A DNA stretch of 64,000 nt from CALCKU01 sp964607445 (GCA_964607445.1 CAZSKN010000006.1:1-64000); one strand, 5' to 3'; positions 26,734 to 37,121 are shown, numbered from the stretch's first letter. Translations and numbers: made by a program. The notes: a model not told the origin generated them from the sequence alone.

Positions 26734-28131
26734 ATGATATCTCTACCTGATTCTACACCCGAGAAAACTGCGCCTAATCTTCACTCAGTTTTGATCGTTA
26801 CGGATAATACCCTTGAAGCCAGACATGTGGTTGGTCACTTGCTATCTATCGGGTATGATACGCAAACCGTAGTGTTTGACGGAAATGAATTCGATGAAGT
26901 GCCAAAAATGACACCTTCGGCGATTTTATGCCTCTTTACAGATTATATAGAATTATTGCATGAAATTACGGGGGATATCCGCAAGCTCTTTTCGACGAAG
27001 GCCTGCCCTGTAATCGCGGCATTGAGCCGTCCGGGCAATCTAAATAACGAATTGTTTGATTCTGTTATTTTTCCTCCTGCACACCCGTCGCAAATCGCAA
27101 ACCGTGTAAATTCACTTATTCGATTACAGGAAATGGAGCGCGAAATAAACTTGCGAACAGAAACCCTTTCCTTAGATTTTGATATTCAGCATAAATTGAG
27201 CGAAAATCAGCTAAACAAGCCCTATAAAATTTTGTTTATAGGTAAAGCATCCCCTGAATTTATTGTGATTGTAAATGCACTTCAAAAACGCCGTGTAGAA
27301 GTTATTGCAGCATTTACCTCATTCAGCGCTTTCGATTACCTACATGAGGGCGCATTTGACGCTGTTGTTATGAATGTTTTGGAAGGTTCCGAACCTGCTT
27401 TGACGATTACAAGCACTATGCGTCGAAACTCTAAACTTTACCATATTCCAACACTCTTCCTTGTTGATGAAACGACATTTAGTGAGCATAGCGCGGCTTT
27501 TGAAAGCGGTGCTAAAGACATCATTTCTGCGGAAGCATCCGCACAGGAAATTTCCGGGCGCATTATGGAGTTAGCGAATTATCACCGTATTCACACCCAA
27601 TTAAAGCAAGAATTTGACGCTTTGGGCGGCGAGCTTTGCACAGACTCATTATCAGGTCTTTTTAATTCAACGTTCTTTGAAAAACATATCGCACGAGTAT
27701 GCACGTATTATCAAAGTACAGATATTCCGGTATCTCTAATAATTGTAAAAACATCTTTGGCAGAATCAATAGACATTGCGACGGATAAAATCGATCGTGC
27801 GAATATCCAAATCGGTGGCATTCTCAAAAACCTCGTTCGCATGCAAGATATTGTGGCACGGTTAGAGCCAAATATTTATATCATAGCGATACCGGGCATG
27901 CCTCATGACCGCATCGGGGGTGTTATTGATAGAATATCAGGCATAGTAGATTGCGCGGCTTTTGAAACCGGGCTTACGTCTCCAAGAGCCTTTTCCATGA
28001 GTTTAGAAACGGCAACTGTCGAACTTATGTCCCATGAAACAAGTGATATGTTGATGGGGCGGCTCATGGCCAAACTCTCAACAGAATCCCGAACTTTAAC
28101 ACCAACGACTTTTGAGCCTAACGCGGCTTAA
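26734..28131 (+). CDS. PleD-like protein: two receiver-like domains and a degenerate GGDEF domain
   Basis: A 465-residue protein with two response-regulator-like domains (residues about 18-130 and 165-285; the second reads PYKILFIGKASPEFIVIVNAL, then FDAVVMNV and IPTLFLVDE) and a GGDEF-like fold (from about 300, DSLSGLFNSTFFEKHI). The catalytic GG(D/E)EF is absent: the position reads VARLEPNIYIIAIPG. The phospho-acceptor aspartates also look lost (DAVVMNVLE keeps Asp only before the strand end). It is therefore unlikely to make cyclic di-GMP and may be a scaffold or sensor. Its stop overlaps that of mfd by 4 bases. Confidence 0.75.
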   Translation: MISLPDSTPEKTAPNLHSVLIVTDNTLEARHVVGHLLSIGYDTQTVVFDGNEFDEVPKMTPSAILCLFTDYIELLHEITGDIRKLFSTKACPVIAALSRPGNLNNELFDSVIFPPAHPSQIANRVNSLIRLQEMEREINLRTETLSLDFDIQHKLSENQLNKPYKILFIGKASPEFIVIVNALQKRRVEVIAAFTSFSAFDYLHEGAFDAVVMNVLEGSEPALTITSTMRRNSKLYHIPTLFLVDETTFSEHSAAFESGAKDIISAEASAQEISGRIMELANYHRIHTQLKQEFDALGGELCTDSLSGLFNSTFFEKHIARVCTYYQSTDIPVSLIIVKTSLAESIDIATDKIDRANIQIGGILKNLVRMQDIVARLEPNIYIIAIPGMPHDRIGGVIDRISGIVDCAAFETGLTSPRAFSMSLETATVELMSHETSDMLMGRLMAKLSTESRTLTPTTFEPNAA

Positions 28132-31100
28132 ACCGGGGCCAAAACTTTTACGGCACGTTCGGTTGCCCGCAATCTAATATCGGCTTTCTCAAAATTACCG
28201 CTGACTAATATAGTTTGATCGGGTCGTAACTTCCATCCTTTATTTTGCGTTATAGCATTTAGTATTACAGACGGATCCTTAATGTCTTTATGCCGAATAG
28301 TCATAACAAGACCACGCGGACCTGAATCGACTTTTTCAACATGAGACATTCTACATAAACGTTTGATTTTCATAACCTTTAATAAAGAACTCACCTCTTC
28401 TGGTAATTTTCCAAAACGGTCAATTAATTCCGCGGCTAGCGCTTCACTACTCCTATCATCCTTGATTTCAGAAATACGACGATAGGTCGCCAATCGCAAA
28501 TTCAGATCAGATATATAACCTTCGGGGATAAGAATGGCGACACCCGCATTAACTTGTGGAGACCATGTTTGATCTGTCATCACTTCATCGTCATTTCGCA
28601 ATTCCGCAACAGCTTCTTCTAACATATGTTGATAGAGTTCAACACCGACATCTTTGATATGACCGGACTGCTCTTCGCCTAATGGATTCCCGCCCCCTCG
28701 CATATCCAAATCATGACTCGCCAATGTGAATCCGGCCCCTAAAGTATCAAGTGACTGTAAAACTTTGAGGCGCCGTATAGCGTCTGGTGTAGAGACATGA
28801 GTTTCAGGCGTTGTTAAATATGCATAGGCCCGTACCTTTGAACGTCCAACCCGTCCGCGCATTTGGTAGAGTTGAGCCAAGCCAAACCTATCGGCCCTAA
28901 AAATTACCATTGTATTCGCTGTCGGAATATCAATACCGCTTTCGACAATAGACGTCGAAAGCAAGACATCATATTTACCCTCGTAAAACGCCGTCATAAT
29001 ATCTTCCAAAGCCGTCGTCGGCATTTGCCCATGGGCTATGACATACTTAATTTCGGGTACGTCTTCACGTAAAAATTCTTCAAGTTTTGGTAAATCTGCT
29101 ATTCGCGGGGCGATGAAAAAACTCTGTCCACCGCGATATCGTTCACGTAGCAATGCTTTGCGAATACTCACTACATCAAAAGGCGACACATAAGTTCGTA
29201 CAGCCAGCCTGTCGACAGGCGGCGTTGCAATCAAGGACAAATCCCGAATACCCGAAAGAGACATTTGTAACGTTCGAGGTATAGGCGTAGCGGTCAGAGT
29301 TAGAACATGCACATTAGCACGCATTTGCTTTAACCGTTCTTTATGCCCGACGCCAAACCGTTGTTCTTCATCAATTATTAGAAGGCCAAGATCAGAAAAC
29401 TCTACAGATTTAGCCAATAATGCATGTGTACCCACGACAATTTCACAGCGTCCTTTGGCAAGCTCCTCTTTTGTCTGCTGGCTTTGCTTTGCTGGAACAA
29501 ATCGAGAGAGTTGGCGCACTTTAACGGGCCAGCCCCGGAAACGCTCCGTTAGAGTATGAAAATGTTGACGGCACAACAAAGTTGTCGGGGCCACAATAGC
29601 GACTTGCCGACCTGACATCGCCACCGCAAATGCAGCCCGTAATGCCACTTCGGTTTTACCAAAACCTACATCTCCACAGATCAAGCGGTCCATAGGTCGC
29701 CCCGAAACCAAATCTTCCATCACATCTTCTATAGCCGCAAGTTGATCATCCGTTTCAGCATATGGGAACCGCGCACAAAACTCATTGTAAATGCCCTCTT
29801 GAACGTCAATCGGTTCTGCGGTTTTCATGGCGCGTTTAGCGGCAATTTTTATGAGTTCCCCTGCCATTTCCCGCAAACGTTTTTTGGCCTTGGCTTTGCG
29901 GGATTGCCAAGCGGCACTTCCCAAACGATCGAGAGTTGGATTGTCAGACCCCGCGCCGTATCGGGATAAAAGTTCAATATTCTCGACAGGGAGATAAAGT
30001 TTAGCCGCGCCTGCATATTCCAACTCCAGACAATCATGCGGAGCCTCTTGAACATTCAATGTTTTAAGTCCGAGATACCGCCCCAAACCATGATCGATAT
30101 GAATAATTAAATCACCCGCTTGTAGGCTTGCGGCTTCGGCAATGAAGTTCTTGGCCTTACGTTTACGCCCCCTATTGACCAGCCTATCACCAAGAATATC
30201 CTGCTCGGAAATTATGGCCAAATTTCCAAAGGTAAACCCTTGCTCAATAGGTAATATTACCCGCTTGATTTGACCTTGAGGTAAAGCCAAAGCTTCGTCC
30301 CCTGTATCGAGCAGACCGACAGCAAGGTCATGATCTTCTAAAACACTCCCTAATCGTTCAACAGATCCTTGCGTCCACGCCGCAATGAGAACTGTTTTTC
30401 TATCATTTTTTAAGGCTTTGATATGATCAATAACAGCTTCGAAAACATTTACGCCGTCCGTGCGGCGCTCATTTGAAAAACTCCGTGCGGTTTGCCCACC
30501 AAAATCAATAAGGTCTTGTGCATCTGGCGGTACAAAGGGCGTATGCTCCCGTATTTGCAATACGGCGCATTGCTCGAACCATTTACCCGCGTTCATATAA
30601 AGACGTCCCGGGGGTAAAGGTCGAAAAACACCTGCTGATTTTCGCGGGTCTCCCGATCCGCTATCCCGAGTTTCGAGATGCGTTTGACGCGCATCGTAAA
30701 AGTCATCAATAACGTCCATGCGTTCACTTCGAGCTTCCGACAAAAGCGCATCAAAAACATAGAGCGTTTCAGCTCCCGCGTAATCAAAAACCGTATCCAA
30801 GCTCTCATAAAACAGAGGCATGAAATGCTCTATACCTTGAGGCCTTATACCCTCAGTAACAGTGGCATAGACCGGGTCTTGGCTGATACCACCCCCAAAC
30901 GCGGCGATGTAATTTTTGCGAAATTGAGAAATTGATGCGTCTGTGATAAAAACTTCACTTACTGGGGCAAGGTTTACTCTCTCAATTTTAGACATCGACC
31001 TTTGGCTCTCAACATCAAAACTACGAATACTCTCCAACTCATCTCCAAAAAAATCCAGCCGTACCGGTGTCTCAGTTCCCGGAGCGAAGACGTCAATCAA

Positions 31101-31619
31101 GCTGCCCCGAATAGCATAATCACCGGGTTCCATAACGGTTGAGCTGCGCGAATATCCATTATTCGTCAAATATGTCTGCAAGACGTCACGATCAAGCATT
31201 TGCCCGGCCTTAGCGTGGAAGCCGGCTCTGGCAATAACATCACGCGGCGGGACATATTGCGTCACGGCACTAATGGTCGAAACAATAATAACCGGAGCGT
31301 CAGGCCCGAGGTTTAACAACGCAAATAAAGTTGCAGCGCGCCTTGCGGCGAGGGTTCGGCTTGGCGAAACTCGATCAAAGGGTAAGCAATCCCATGCTGG
31401 AAGATTTAAGACCGGTATGTCAGGTGCAAAAAACTGGCACGCGGCTATAAAATTGGAGGCCCGACTATCGTCTCGCGCAACAAACATCACACGTCCCGAT
31501 TTTCCAGCCTTATATCTTTGCCGGGCCGCGCGCGTTACAATTAAGGCGTCCACACCGTCAGGCACTCCAGCCGCGCTAAGAGTGAGTTCATCACCGCAAT
31601 ATCTGTTTAATTGTATCAA
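28128..31619 (-). CDS. mfd: transcription-repair coupling factor
   Basis: An 1163-residue protein with the Mfd order: UvrB-homology module (from about residue 1 to 350), RNA-polymerase-interacting CarD-like domain (AGDLIIHIDHGLGRYLGLKTL), RecG-like helicase with Walker A GDVGFGKTEVALRAAFA and DEEQ box (LLIIDEEQRFGVGHKERLK), TRG motif region and C-terminal TRCF domain. It removes RNA polymerase stalled at lesions and recruits UvrA. It neighbours sdhE and recG in an arrangement familiar from Alphaproteobacteria. Length is normal and no defect is seen. Confidence 0.97.
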   Translation of the reverse strand: MIQLNRYCGDELTLSAAGVPDGVDALIVTRAARQRYKAGKSGRVMFVARDDSRASNFIAACQFFAPDIPVLNLPAWDCLPFDRVSPSRTLAARRAATLFALLNLGPDAPVIIVSTISAVTQYVPPRDVIARAGFHAKAGQMLDRDVLQTYLTNNGYSRSSTVMEPGDYAIRGSLIDVFAPGTETPVRLDFFGDELESIRSFDVESQRSMSKIERVNLAPVSEVFITDASISQFRKNYIAAFGGGISQDPVYATVTEGIRPQGIEHFMPLFYESLDTVFDYAGAETLYVFDALLSEARSERMDVIDDFYDARQTHLETRDSGSGDPRKSAGVFRPLPPGRLYMNAGKWFEQCAVLQIREHTPFVPPDAQDLIDFGGQTARSFSNERRTDGVNVFEAVIDHIKALKNDRKTVLIAAWTQGSVERLGSVLEDHDLAVGLLDTGDEALALPQGQIKRVILPIEQGFTFGNLAIISEQDILGDRLVNRGRKRKAKNFIAEAASLQAGDLIIHIDHGLGRYLGLKTLNVQEAPHDCLELEYAGAAKLYLPVENIELLSRYGAGSDNPTLDRLGSAAWQSRKAKAKKRLREMAGELIKIAAKRAMKTAEPIDVQEGIYNEFCARFPYAETDDQLAAIEDVMEDLVSGRPMDRLICGDVGFGKTEVALRAAFAVAMSGRQVAIVAPTTLLCRQHFHTLTERFRGWPVKVRQLSRFVPAKQSQQTKEELAKGRCEIVVGTHALLAKSVEFSDLGLLIIDEEQRFGVGHKERLKQMRANVHVLTLTATPIPRTLQMSLSGIRDLSLIATPPVDRLAVRTYVSPFDVVSIRKALLRERYRGGQSFFIAPRIADLPKLEEFLREDVPEIKYVIAHGQMPTTALEDIMTAFYEGKYDVLLSTSIVESGIDIPTANTMVIFRADRFGLAQLYQMRGRVGRSKVRAYAYLTTPETHVSTPDAIRRLKVLQSLDTLGAGFTLASHDLDMRGGGNPLGEEQSGHIKDVGVELYQHMLEEAVAELRNDDEVMTDQTWSPQVNAGVAILIPEGYISDLNLRLATYRRISEIKDDRSSEALAAELIDRFGKLPEEVSSLLKVMKIKRLCRMSHVEKVDSGPRGLVMTIRHKDIKDPSVILNAITQNKGWKLRPDQTILVSGNFEKADIRLRATERAVKVLAPV

Positions 31620-31624
31620 GGGCG

Positions 31625-31879
31625 TTAAATATCCGGCTTATAGGCGCATAAACGGGCAAAGAGTGGCGTATTATATTGCGGAGGGACTATAGTCTTTCCT
31701 GTAATCCAATCATAAATATCGTGATCCTTGGCCATCAAAAGGTTTTCAAACATCGTCAGTTCACTCTCGGAAAGCTCAAATACATTAGCCTTGGCAAATC
31801 CACCTAGCAAAATATCGACCTCTTTAAACCCCCGATAATTGGCGCGGTAGATAAGACGTTTGCGACGCATGTCGTCCAT
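31625..31879 (-). CDS. sdhE: succinate dehydrogenase assembly factor 2 (FAD assembly factor)
   Basis: An 84-residue protein of the SdhE/Sdh5 family with the RGxxE signature (YRGFKEVDILLGGFA), a helical bundle, and ending DHDIYDWITGK. It promotes covalent FAD attachment to SdhA in the cytoplasm. It stops only 6 bases before the mfd start on the same strand, so the two are cotranscribed, and diverges from recG across a 91-base gap. Confidence 0.9.
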   Translation of the reverse strand: MDDMRRKRLIYRANYRGFKEVDILLGGFAKANVFELSESELTMFENLLMAKDHDIYDWITGKTIVPPQYNTPLFARLCAYKPDI

Positions 31880-31970
31880 TTGTAATTCCTAACAGTGTTC
31901 TGCCGCCCTCATATAGGCTTGATTACGGAGTGTCACTTGCAGGATCGCATTTTTATGTTCAAAAAGAGCT

Positions 31971-34052
31971 ATGCGTCCCGATATTCTATTCCCGCTTTTT
32001 GCAGATGTAACCGTTTTAAAAGGCGTAGGGTCCCGAGTGAAAGAGGCTTTGGGGCGCGCCATGGGCACACGCGTAAAAGATCTCGTTCTCACACCACCGT
32101 CTGGCGTGATAGATAGAAGTTACCGCCCGTCTATTTCCGGGGCCAAAAAAGATGAAATTTGTACCTTTACCATAACCGTTGGTCGGCATCTGGTTCCAAG
32201 CAATAGAAAACGTCCCTACCGAATTCGTGTTTATGACGACACGGGAGAAATGACTCTGGTGTTTTTTCAAGCCCGCGCCGATTATTTACAACGAATTTTA
32301 CCTGTCGGCGCAACACGTATAATTTCGGGAAAAACCGAGGTTTTTAATGCTGAGATGCAAATGACACATCCTGATTATGTCGTCGCGCCGTCTCAAAGCG
32401 ATGATATTCCGACTTATGAAACTCACTACCCTCTCAGCGCAGGCTTGTCCCAAAAAGTTGCACGAAAAGCCGTTATGCAGGCCATCGACATGGCGCCTGA
32501 TTGTCCCGAATGGTTGGATGCAGCTATGATAGCGCGCCAGGAATGGCCCCGATTTAAAACGGCGCTGACGCAATTACATAAACCAGTACACCCCGTTGAT
32601 GCACGGTCCGACGCTCCGCCTCGCCTGAGACTTGCCTATGACGAACTCTTTGCCAAACAACTTGCCATGGCCCTTGTACGCGAAACAACACGTCGTCAAT
32701 CCGGACGGGCCTATGTGAATGACGGCAGCTATGTTCAAGATGTCTTGGCCTCGGCTCCCTTCACACCCACCAACGCACAAAACCGAGCTTTTATTGAAAT
32801 CGTCAAAGATATGACGTCGTCATTTCGCATGGCACGCTTGCTACAAGGTGATGTTGGGTCGGGTAAAACATTTGTGGCGGCTCTAACGGCAGCGCATATA
32901 TGTGAAAGCGGCGCACAAGTTGCCCTCATGGCTCCAACAGAAATTCTGGCACGTCAACATGCCGAGACCCTCCGAAACTTTCTTGAACCCGCCGGGTTAA
33001 ATGTTCAGGCCATTACCGGACGAGATAAGGGTAAAGCCCGCGAAGCTTTAGCCACAGGACTTGAGCAAGGTTATATTGATGTCGTCATAGGTACACATGC
33101 CCTGTTTCAAGATAAAGTTACATTTAAAGACCTCGGTTTAGTTATTATTGATGAGCAACATCGTTTCGGCGTACATGATCGTCTTAAATTGACCCAAAAA
33201 GGACGAAAACCCGATCTTTTAGTTATGACCGCGACACCTATTCCGCGCACGCTTGCCTTGACCGCATATGGTGATCTGGATGTTTCAAAATTAGACGAAA
33301 AACCTGTTGGACGTCGAGATATTGACACCCGCATATTACCACTCGCGCGTTTGGATAATGTGATTGAAGCTATTGGGCGCGCTATTGAGAAAGGTGGACA
33401 AGTGTATTGGGTCTGCCCACTTGTCGAAGATAGCGAACTCATAGACCTTACCTCTGTAGATGATCGCCATAGACAACTTACGGCAATTTTTGGAGATGAT
33501 GTTGGACTGTTACACGGACGGATGAGCGCTCAAGAAAAAGATGTCACCGCCCAAGCCTTTAAATCCGGAAAATATAAAATCTTAGTGGCCACGACAGTTA
33601 TAGAAGTTGGCGTCGATGCGCCTAATGCGACGGTTATTGTTATTGAACATGCCGAACGTTTCGGGCTCGCACAATTGCATCAATTACGAGGTCGTGTTGG
33701 GCGGTCTGATAAACAATCCAGCTGTTTGCTTTTGTATAAAGGCCCATTATCCGTGAGCGGCAAAGCTCGCTTAGAAATTATGCGGTCATCACAAGACGGA
33801 TTTCTAATCGCCGAGAAAGACTGGGAATTGCGAGGCACAGGTGACTTATTAGGGGCGCGCCAAAGTGGCCTGCCCGATTATAAAATCGCGGATTTGGACC
33901 GCGATAAATCTTTGCTGGAAACCGCGGTGCAAGATGCGCGATTATTAGCGCAAACAGATCCGACGTTACAATCTGATCGCGGGAAAAACGCCCTTGTGTT
34001 ACTCTATTTATTTGAACAAGATTTCGGGGTTTCACTCATGAAAGCGGGATAA
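31971..34052 (+). CDS. recG: ATP-dependent DNA helicase RecG
   Basis: A 693-residue RecG. It has an N-terminal wedge/OB domain (residues about 60-150), Walker A in LLQGDVGSGKTFVAALTAAH, the DEQH box LVIIDEQHRFGVHDRLK, motif III TATPIPRTLALT and the C-terminal QLRGRVGRSD and ARQSGLPDY segments. It regresses stalled replication forks and processes D-loops. The start ATG 31971 follows AAAAAGAG. It converges on the DUF502 gene. Confidence 0.97.
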   Translation: MRPDILFPLFADVTVLKGVGSRVKEALGRAMGTRVKDLVLTPPSGVIDRSYRPSISGAKKDEICTFTITVGRHLVPSNRKRPYRIRVYDDTGEMTLVFFQARADYLQRILPVGATRIISGKTEVFNAEMQMTHPDYVVAPSQSDDIPTYETHYPLSAGLSQKVARKAVMQAIDMAPDCPEWLDAAMIARQEWPRFKTALTQLHKPVHPVDARSDAPPRLRLAYDELFAKQLAMALVRETTRRQSGRAYVNDGSYVQDVLASAPFTPTNAQNRAFIEIVKDMTSSFRMARLLQGDVGSGKTFVAALTAAHICESGAQVALMAPTEILARQHAETLRNFLEPAGLNVQAITGRDKGKAREALATGLEQGYIDVVIGTHALFQDKVTFKDLGLVIIDEQHRFGVHDRLKLTQKGRKPDLLVMTATPIPRTLALTAYGDLDVSKLDEKPVGRRDIDTRILPLARLDNVIEAIGRAIEKGGQVYWVCPLVEDSELIDLTSVDDRHRQLTAIFGDDVGLLHGRMSAQEKDVTAQAFKSGKYKILVATTVIEVGVDAPNATVIVIEHAERFGLAQLHQLRGRVGRSDKQSSCLLLYKGPLSVSGKARLEIMRSSQDGFLIAEKDWELRGTGDLLGARQSGLPDYKIADLDRDKSLLETAVQDARLLAQTDPTLQSDRGKNALVLLYLFEQDFGVSLMKAG

Positions 34053-34067
34053 TGTTCAAGTTCACTC

Positions 34068-34754
34068 TTAACGCGTAGACGGTTTAGGTTTTTTAAGATC
34101 AATTAAATCCTCATTAGACGAAACCATTCCCCCCGAAATAATCATTTTCGCGCCCTCTTCAGGTGTCATATCTAAAATCTGTATGTCGGTCGATTTTGAA
34201 AACAGTAAAAAACCTGATGTTGGGTTTGGTGTTGTCGGTACAAATACACACACATATCCCTCTTTTAAATACTGTTCTGGCGCGCCGCTAAGATCGGCCG
34301 TAACAAATCCGATAGCCCAAAGTCCGGGCCTTGGATATTCAAGCAAGCATACATCGCGAAAGGCTCGATCTTTTTGATCTGCTACTGTTGTCACGATTTG
34401 CTTAAGCGCCCCGTAAACCGGGCTGACGATTGGCACACGGGCAAATAAACGTTCACCCGCATTAATTACAGCTGTACCTAAAAAATTCGAGGCCAATACA
34501 CCCAAAACAAATAACATCACTATCGCGATGATCAGCCCCAACCCCGGAATATCAAACCCTAAATATGTTTTCGGGTTCCAATCTACAGGCAGAAATCGTA
34601 ATACATTTTCATCTATGATTTGTACAAACCATGTGACGCCCCAAATCGTCGCAACAATGGGTAAGGCAATAACAACTCCTGTAAAAAACCGATTTCTAAG
34701 CCACCGGAGAATACTTGTTTGAGGCTTATCCTTGTGTGGCATTGAATTTGTCAT
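34068..34754 (-). CDS. DUF502 family membrane protein
   Basis: A 228-residue protein with two strong transmembrane helices (about residues 25-47 and 70-92, the latter LGLIIAIVMLFVLGVLASNFLG) and a soluble C-terminal domain with IPIVSPVYGALKQ-type and VCVFVPTTPNPTSG motifs that define DUF502. The family is common in Proteobacteria and plants (LCV-like) but has no settled biochemical role. The tail is proline/lysine-rich. It converges on recG with 15 bases between stop codons. Confidence 0.85.
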   Translation of the reverse strand: MTNSMPHKDKPQTSILRWLRNRFFTGVVIALPIVATIWGVTWFVQIIDENVLRFLPVDWNPKTYLGFDIPGLGLIIAIVMLFVLGVLASNFLGTAVINAGERLFARVPIVSPVYGALKQIVTTVADQKDRAFRDVCLLEYPRPGLWAIGFVTADLSGAPEQYLKEGYVCVFVPTTPNPTSGFLLFSKSTDIQILDMTPEEGAKMIISGGMVSSNEDLIDLKKPKPSTR

Positions 34755-34848
34755 CGCGCTTCCATTAAATTCACGTCATGTCTGTGCTAAAGACTATACA
34801 GAGGGGTCTAGTCTATTATGCCTATACGTGATAATTTAGAATGACGAT

Positions 34849-36096
34849 ATGGCGAATGTAAGACAAATATCAAAAACGGGCCTGATAGCGGGAATCCTGT
34901 CGGTCATATTGGGATTACTGGTTTTAACGGCCTATCTGTATCGAGATGATATATTCCAATCCGTTCAAGATCCCGATGAACCGTTTCAAACCTATAAAAA
35001 ACCAGTCGCGCCGGATTACACTCTCGCGGAAAGTTGGATAGCCCGGCCCGATCTCACCACGGATCCTTTTACAGAAGATACATTGGGAGATGTTTTTGTT
35101 GTTGTACCTGCCGTATATCGCGGCGGCGAGCATTGGAATTTGCCGGTGGATGATGATAGACGCCGGACAAAACTTCAGCGGATCGTTCGTCCGAATTATG
35201 TGGCGCCTTATGCCAGTTCGGGACGCTTATTCGCCCCTTATTATCGACAATCCTCGATTTACACCTTCATGACCAATCGAGAGGACGCCAAACGTGCACA
35301 GGATTTTGCCTATAAAGATGTACGGCGTGCCTTTAGAGAGTTCTTGAAGCATTCTCCTCCCGAACGTCCGCTTATTATTGCTGGACATGGCCAAGGTGCA
35401 TCGCATGTGCAACGTCTATTAGAAGAGTTTTTTCAAAATGAAACCTTATCCAAAAGATTGGCTGCGGCTTATATTATTGATCATCCGCTTCCTCTAGATA
35501 AGTTTGAGACTGTTTTATCCAAGCAAACCCCGTGTGAAGACTTTCAGGATACTCAGTGCGTAATAGCTTTTGGGAGTTTTATGCCAGATGACGATGTAAC
35601 CGCAAAACGGTTTGTCAGCCGCGCTATAGTTTATGATTCGCGCAGGTATAATACAGTTGAAGGGCGCCCACTGCTGTGTACCAATCCTTTATTATGGAAC
35701 AGGTCTACTGATTACGCGCCGCGACGTCTTCACAAGGGCGGTATCGCAGCCGAGGGTATAGACCCTAAAACCTGGCCTGCCCCGCTTGTAAAACAAACCG
35801 GCGCCCAATGTATGGACGGTATTTTACTCATTGATAAACCTAAAAGTCGAGCCCTGCGTCGCCCTCGGTTTAAATTCGGAGCCAAGTTTCGAACATTACC
35901 GTCCAATATTTTCTATGAAGACCTGCGTGTAAATGCCGAAATCCGTGTTAAAGCGCTTTTTGATTCAGGTCTCTTACCTAAACGTGTGCCCCTATTAGAT
36001 GATCTGGGCGTGATTGATATCGTCGATAGTCCGGTGACCCCGATTGACGTTAAACGTGAACGAGAAGAGCGGCGCAAACTGCGAACCACCCGGTAG
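34849..36096 (+). CDS. DUF3089 alpha/beta-hydrolase-like protein, membrane-anchored
   Basis: A 415-residue protein with one N-terminal transmembrane helix (residues about 10-32) and a DUF3089 domain. The nucleophile-elbow-like segment is PLIIAGHGQGASHVQRLL, in which the usual GxSxG serine is replaced (GHGQG), matching many DUF3089 members. YAPYYRQSSIYTF and SRAIVYDSRRYN lie on either side. The substrate is unknown; a lipase- or esterase-like periplasmic role is possible, but the altered elbow leaves the activity open. It is monocistronic between DUF502 and kdsA. Confidence 0.78.
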   Translation: MANVRQISKTGLIAGILSVILGLLVLTAYLYRDDIFQSVQDPDEPFQTYKKPVAPDYTLAESWIARPDLTTDPFTEDTLGDVFVVVPAVYRGGEHWNLPVDDDRRRTKLQRIVRPNYVAPYASSGRLFAPYYRQSSIYTFMTNREDAKRAQDFAYKDVRRAFREFLKHSPPERPLIIAGHGQGASHVQRLLEEFFQNETLSKRLAAAYIIDHPLPLDKFETVLSKQTPCEDFQDTQCVIAFGSFMPDDDVTAKRFVSRAIVYDSRRYNTVEGRPLLCTNPLLWNRSTDYAPRRLHKGGIAAEGIDPKTWPAPLVKQTGAQCMDGILLIDKPKSRALRRPRFKFGAKFRTLPSNIFYEDLRVNAEIRVKALFDSGLLPKRVPLLDDLGVIDIVDSPVTPIDVKREREERRKLRTTR

Positions 36097-36110
36097 TTTC
36101 GTTGAATAAG

Positions 36111-36956
36111 TTAAGTTTTACTCAGGTCGTCAAACAATTGAATATCCCTTAAAAGCATTTCAAATTGATCTAATGGGACCATATTGGGGCCGTCAGACGG
36201 GGCATTATCAGGGTCAGGATGGGTTTCCATAAAAATACACGCGACACCAATGGACGCCGCAGCGCGCGCAAGAGGGGCAACAAACTCTCTTTGTCCTCCG
36301 CTTGTTCCGCCCTGTCCGCCCGGTTGTTGTACGGAATGGGTCGCGTCAAAAACAACAGGCGCGCCGAAGCTTTTCATAATAGGTAAGCTTCTAAAATCAG
36401 TCACAAGAGTATTATACCCAAAACTGGCCCCACGTTCACAGGCCATTACATTTGAATTTCCGGCTTCAACGACTTTATTGAGAACATTCTTCATATCCCA
36501 AGGGGCTAAAAATTGTCCTTTTTTAACATTAATAACCTTTCCAGTTTTAGCAGCCGCGACCAACAAGTCAGTTTGGCGACATAAGAAAGCCGGGATTTGC
36601 AATATGTCGACAACGTCCCCGACAGCGCGAGCCTGTTCTGGCGTGTGGATATCCGTTATACATGGCAAACCAATTTCAGACCTTATTTCTGAAAATATAG
36701 GCAAGGCTTTATCCAGCCCAATTCCGCGCGGTGAATGTATACTCGTCCGATTGGCTTTATCATAGGAGCTTTTATATACAATATTAAGGCCCACGGCCTC
36801 CGATATTGTTTTCAATCGAGCTGCCGTCATTAAGGCATGATCACGACTTTCCATGGCGCAAGGTCCAGCCAATATAGTGAGGGGTTTTTCATTTCCCAAT
36901 TCCCAAATTTGCCCTGACGGCGTCGAAAGGGAGATATTTGAATTTAATGCAGCCAT
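36111..36956 (-). CDS. kdsA: 3-deoxy-8-phosphooctulonate synthase
   Basis: About 281 residues from ATG 36956, chosen because AAGGA lies 6 bases before it; the ATG six codons upstream has no such site. Family motifs include LAGPCAMESRDHALM, YKSSYDKANRTSIHSPRG, PCITDIHTPEQA, DILQIPAFLCRQTDLL and MACERGASFGYNTLVTDFR. It condenses phosphoenolpyruvate with arabinose-5-phosphate to give KDO-8-phosphate for the lipopolysaccharide core, which shows a Gram-negative outer membrane with KDO. No other KDO gene adjoins it. Confidence 0.95.
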   Translation of the reverse strand: MAALNSNISLSTPSGQIWELGNEKPLTILAGPCAMESRDHALMTAARLKTISEAVGLNIVYKSSYDKANRTSIHSPRGIGLDKALPIFSEIRSEIGLPCITDIHTPEQARAVGDVVDILQIPAFLCRQTDLLVAAAKTGKVINVKKGQFLAPWDMKNVLNKVVEAGNSNVMACERGASFGYNTLVTDFRSLPIMKSFGAPVVFDATHSVQQPGGQGGTSGGQREFVAPLARAAASIGVACIFMETHPDPDNAPSDGPNMVPLDQFEMLLRDIQLFDDLSKT

Positions 36957-37121
36957 AAAATATCCTTCGCGCAATCAAATCAATCTGCGCCAGAAATATC
37001 TATCATAGATACACATAAAAAACGACAGAATTTAGTATTATGTATTCCCTTTTCCTCAGCATAATGTAGAACTTGAACCGTCCTAATCATGGTCTATAGT
37101 CAAGCCTAGCAGGAGATCGTT

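Noticed and set aside
31273..31692. 139-codon plus-strand frame
   Set aside because: Antisense to the mfd start and sdhE end; no family resemblance.
36184..36765. 193-codon plus-strand frame
   Set aside because: Antisense to kdsA, no domain; explained by codon composition on the coding strand.
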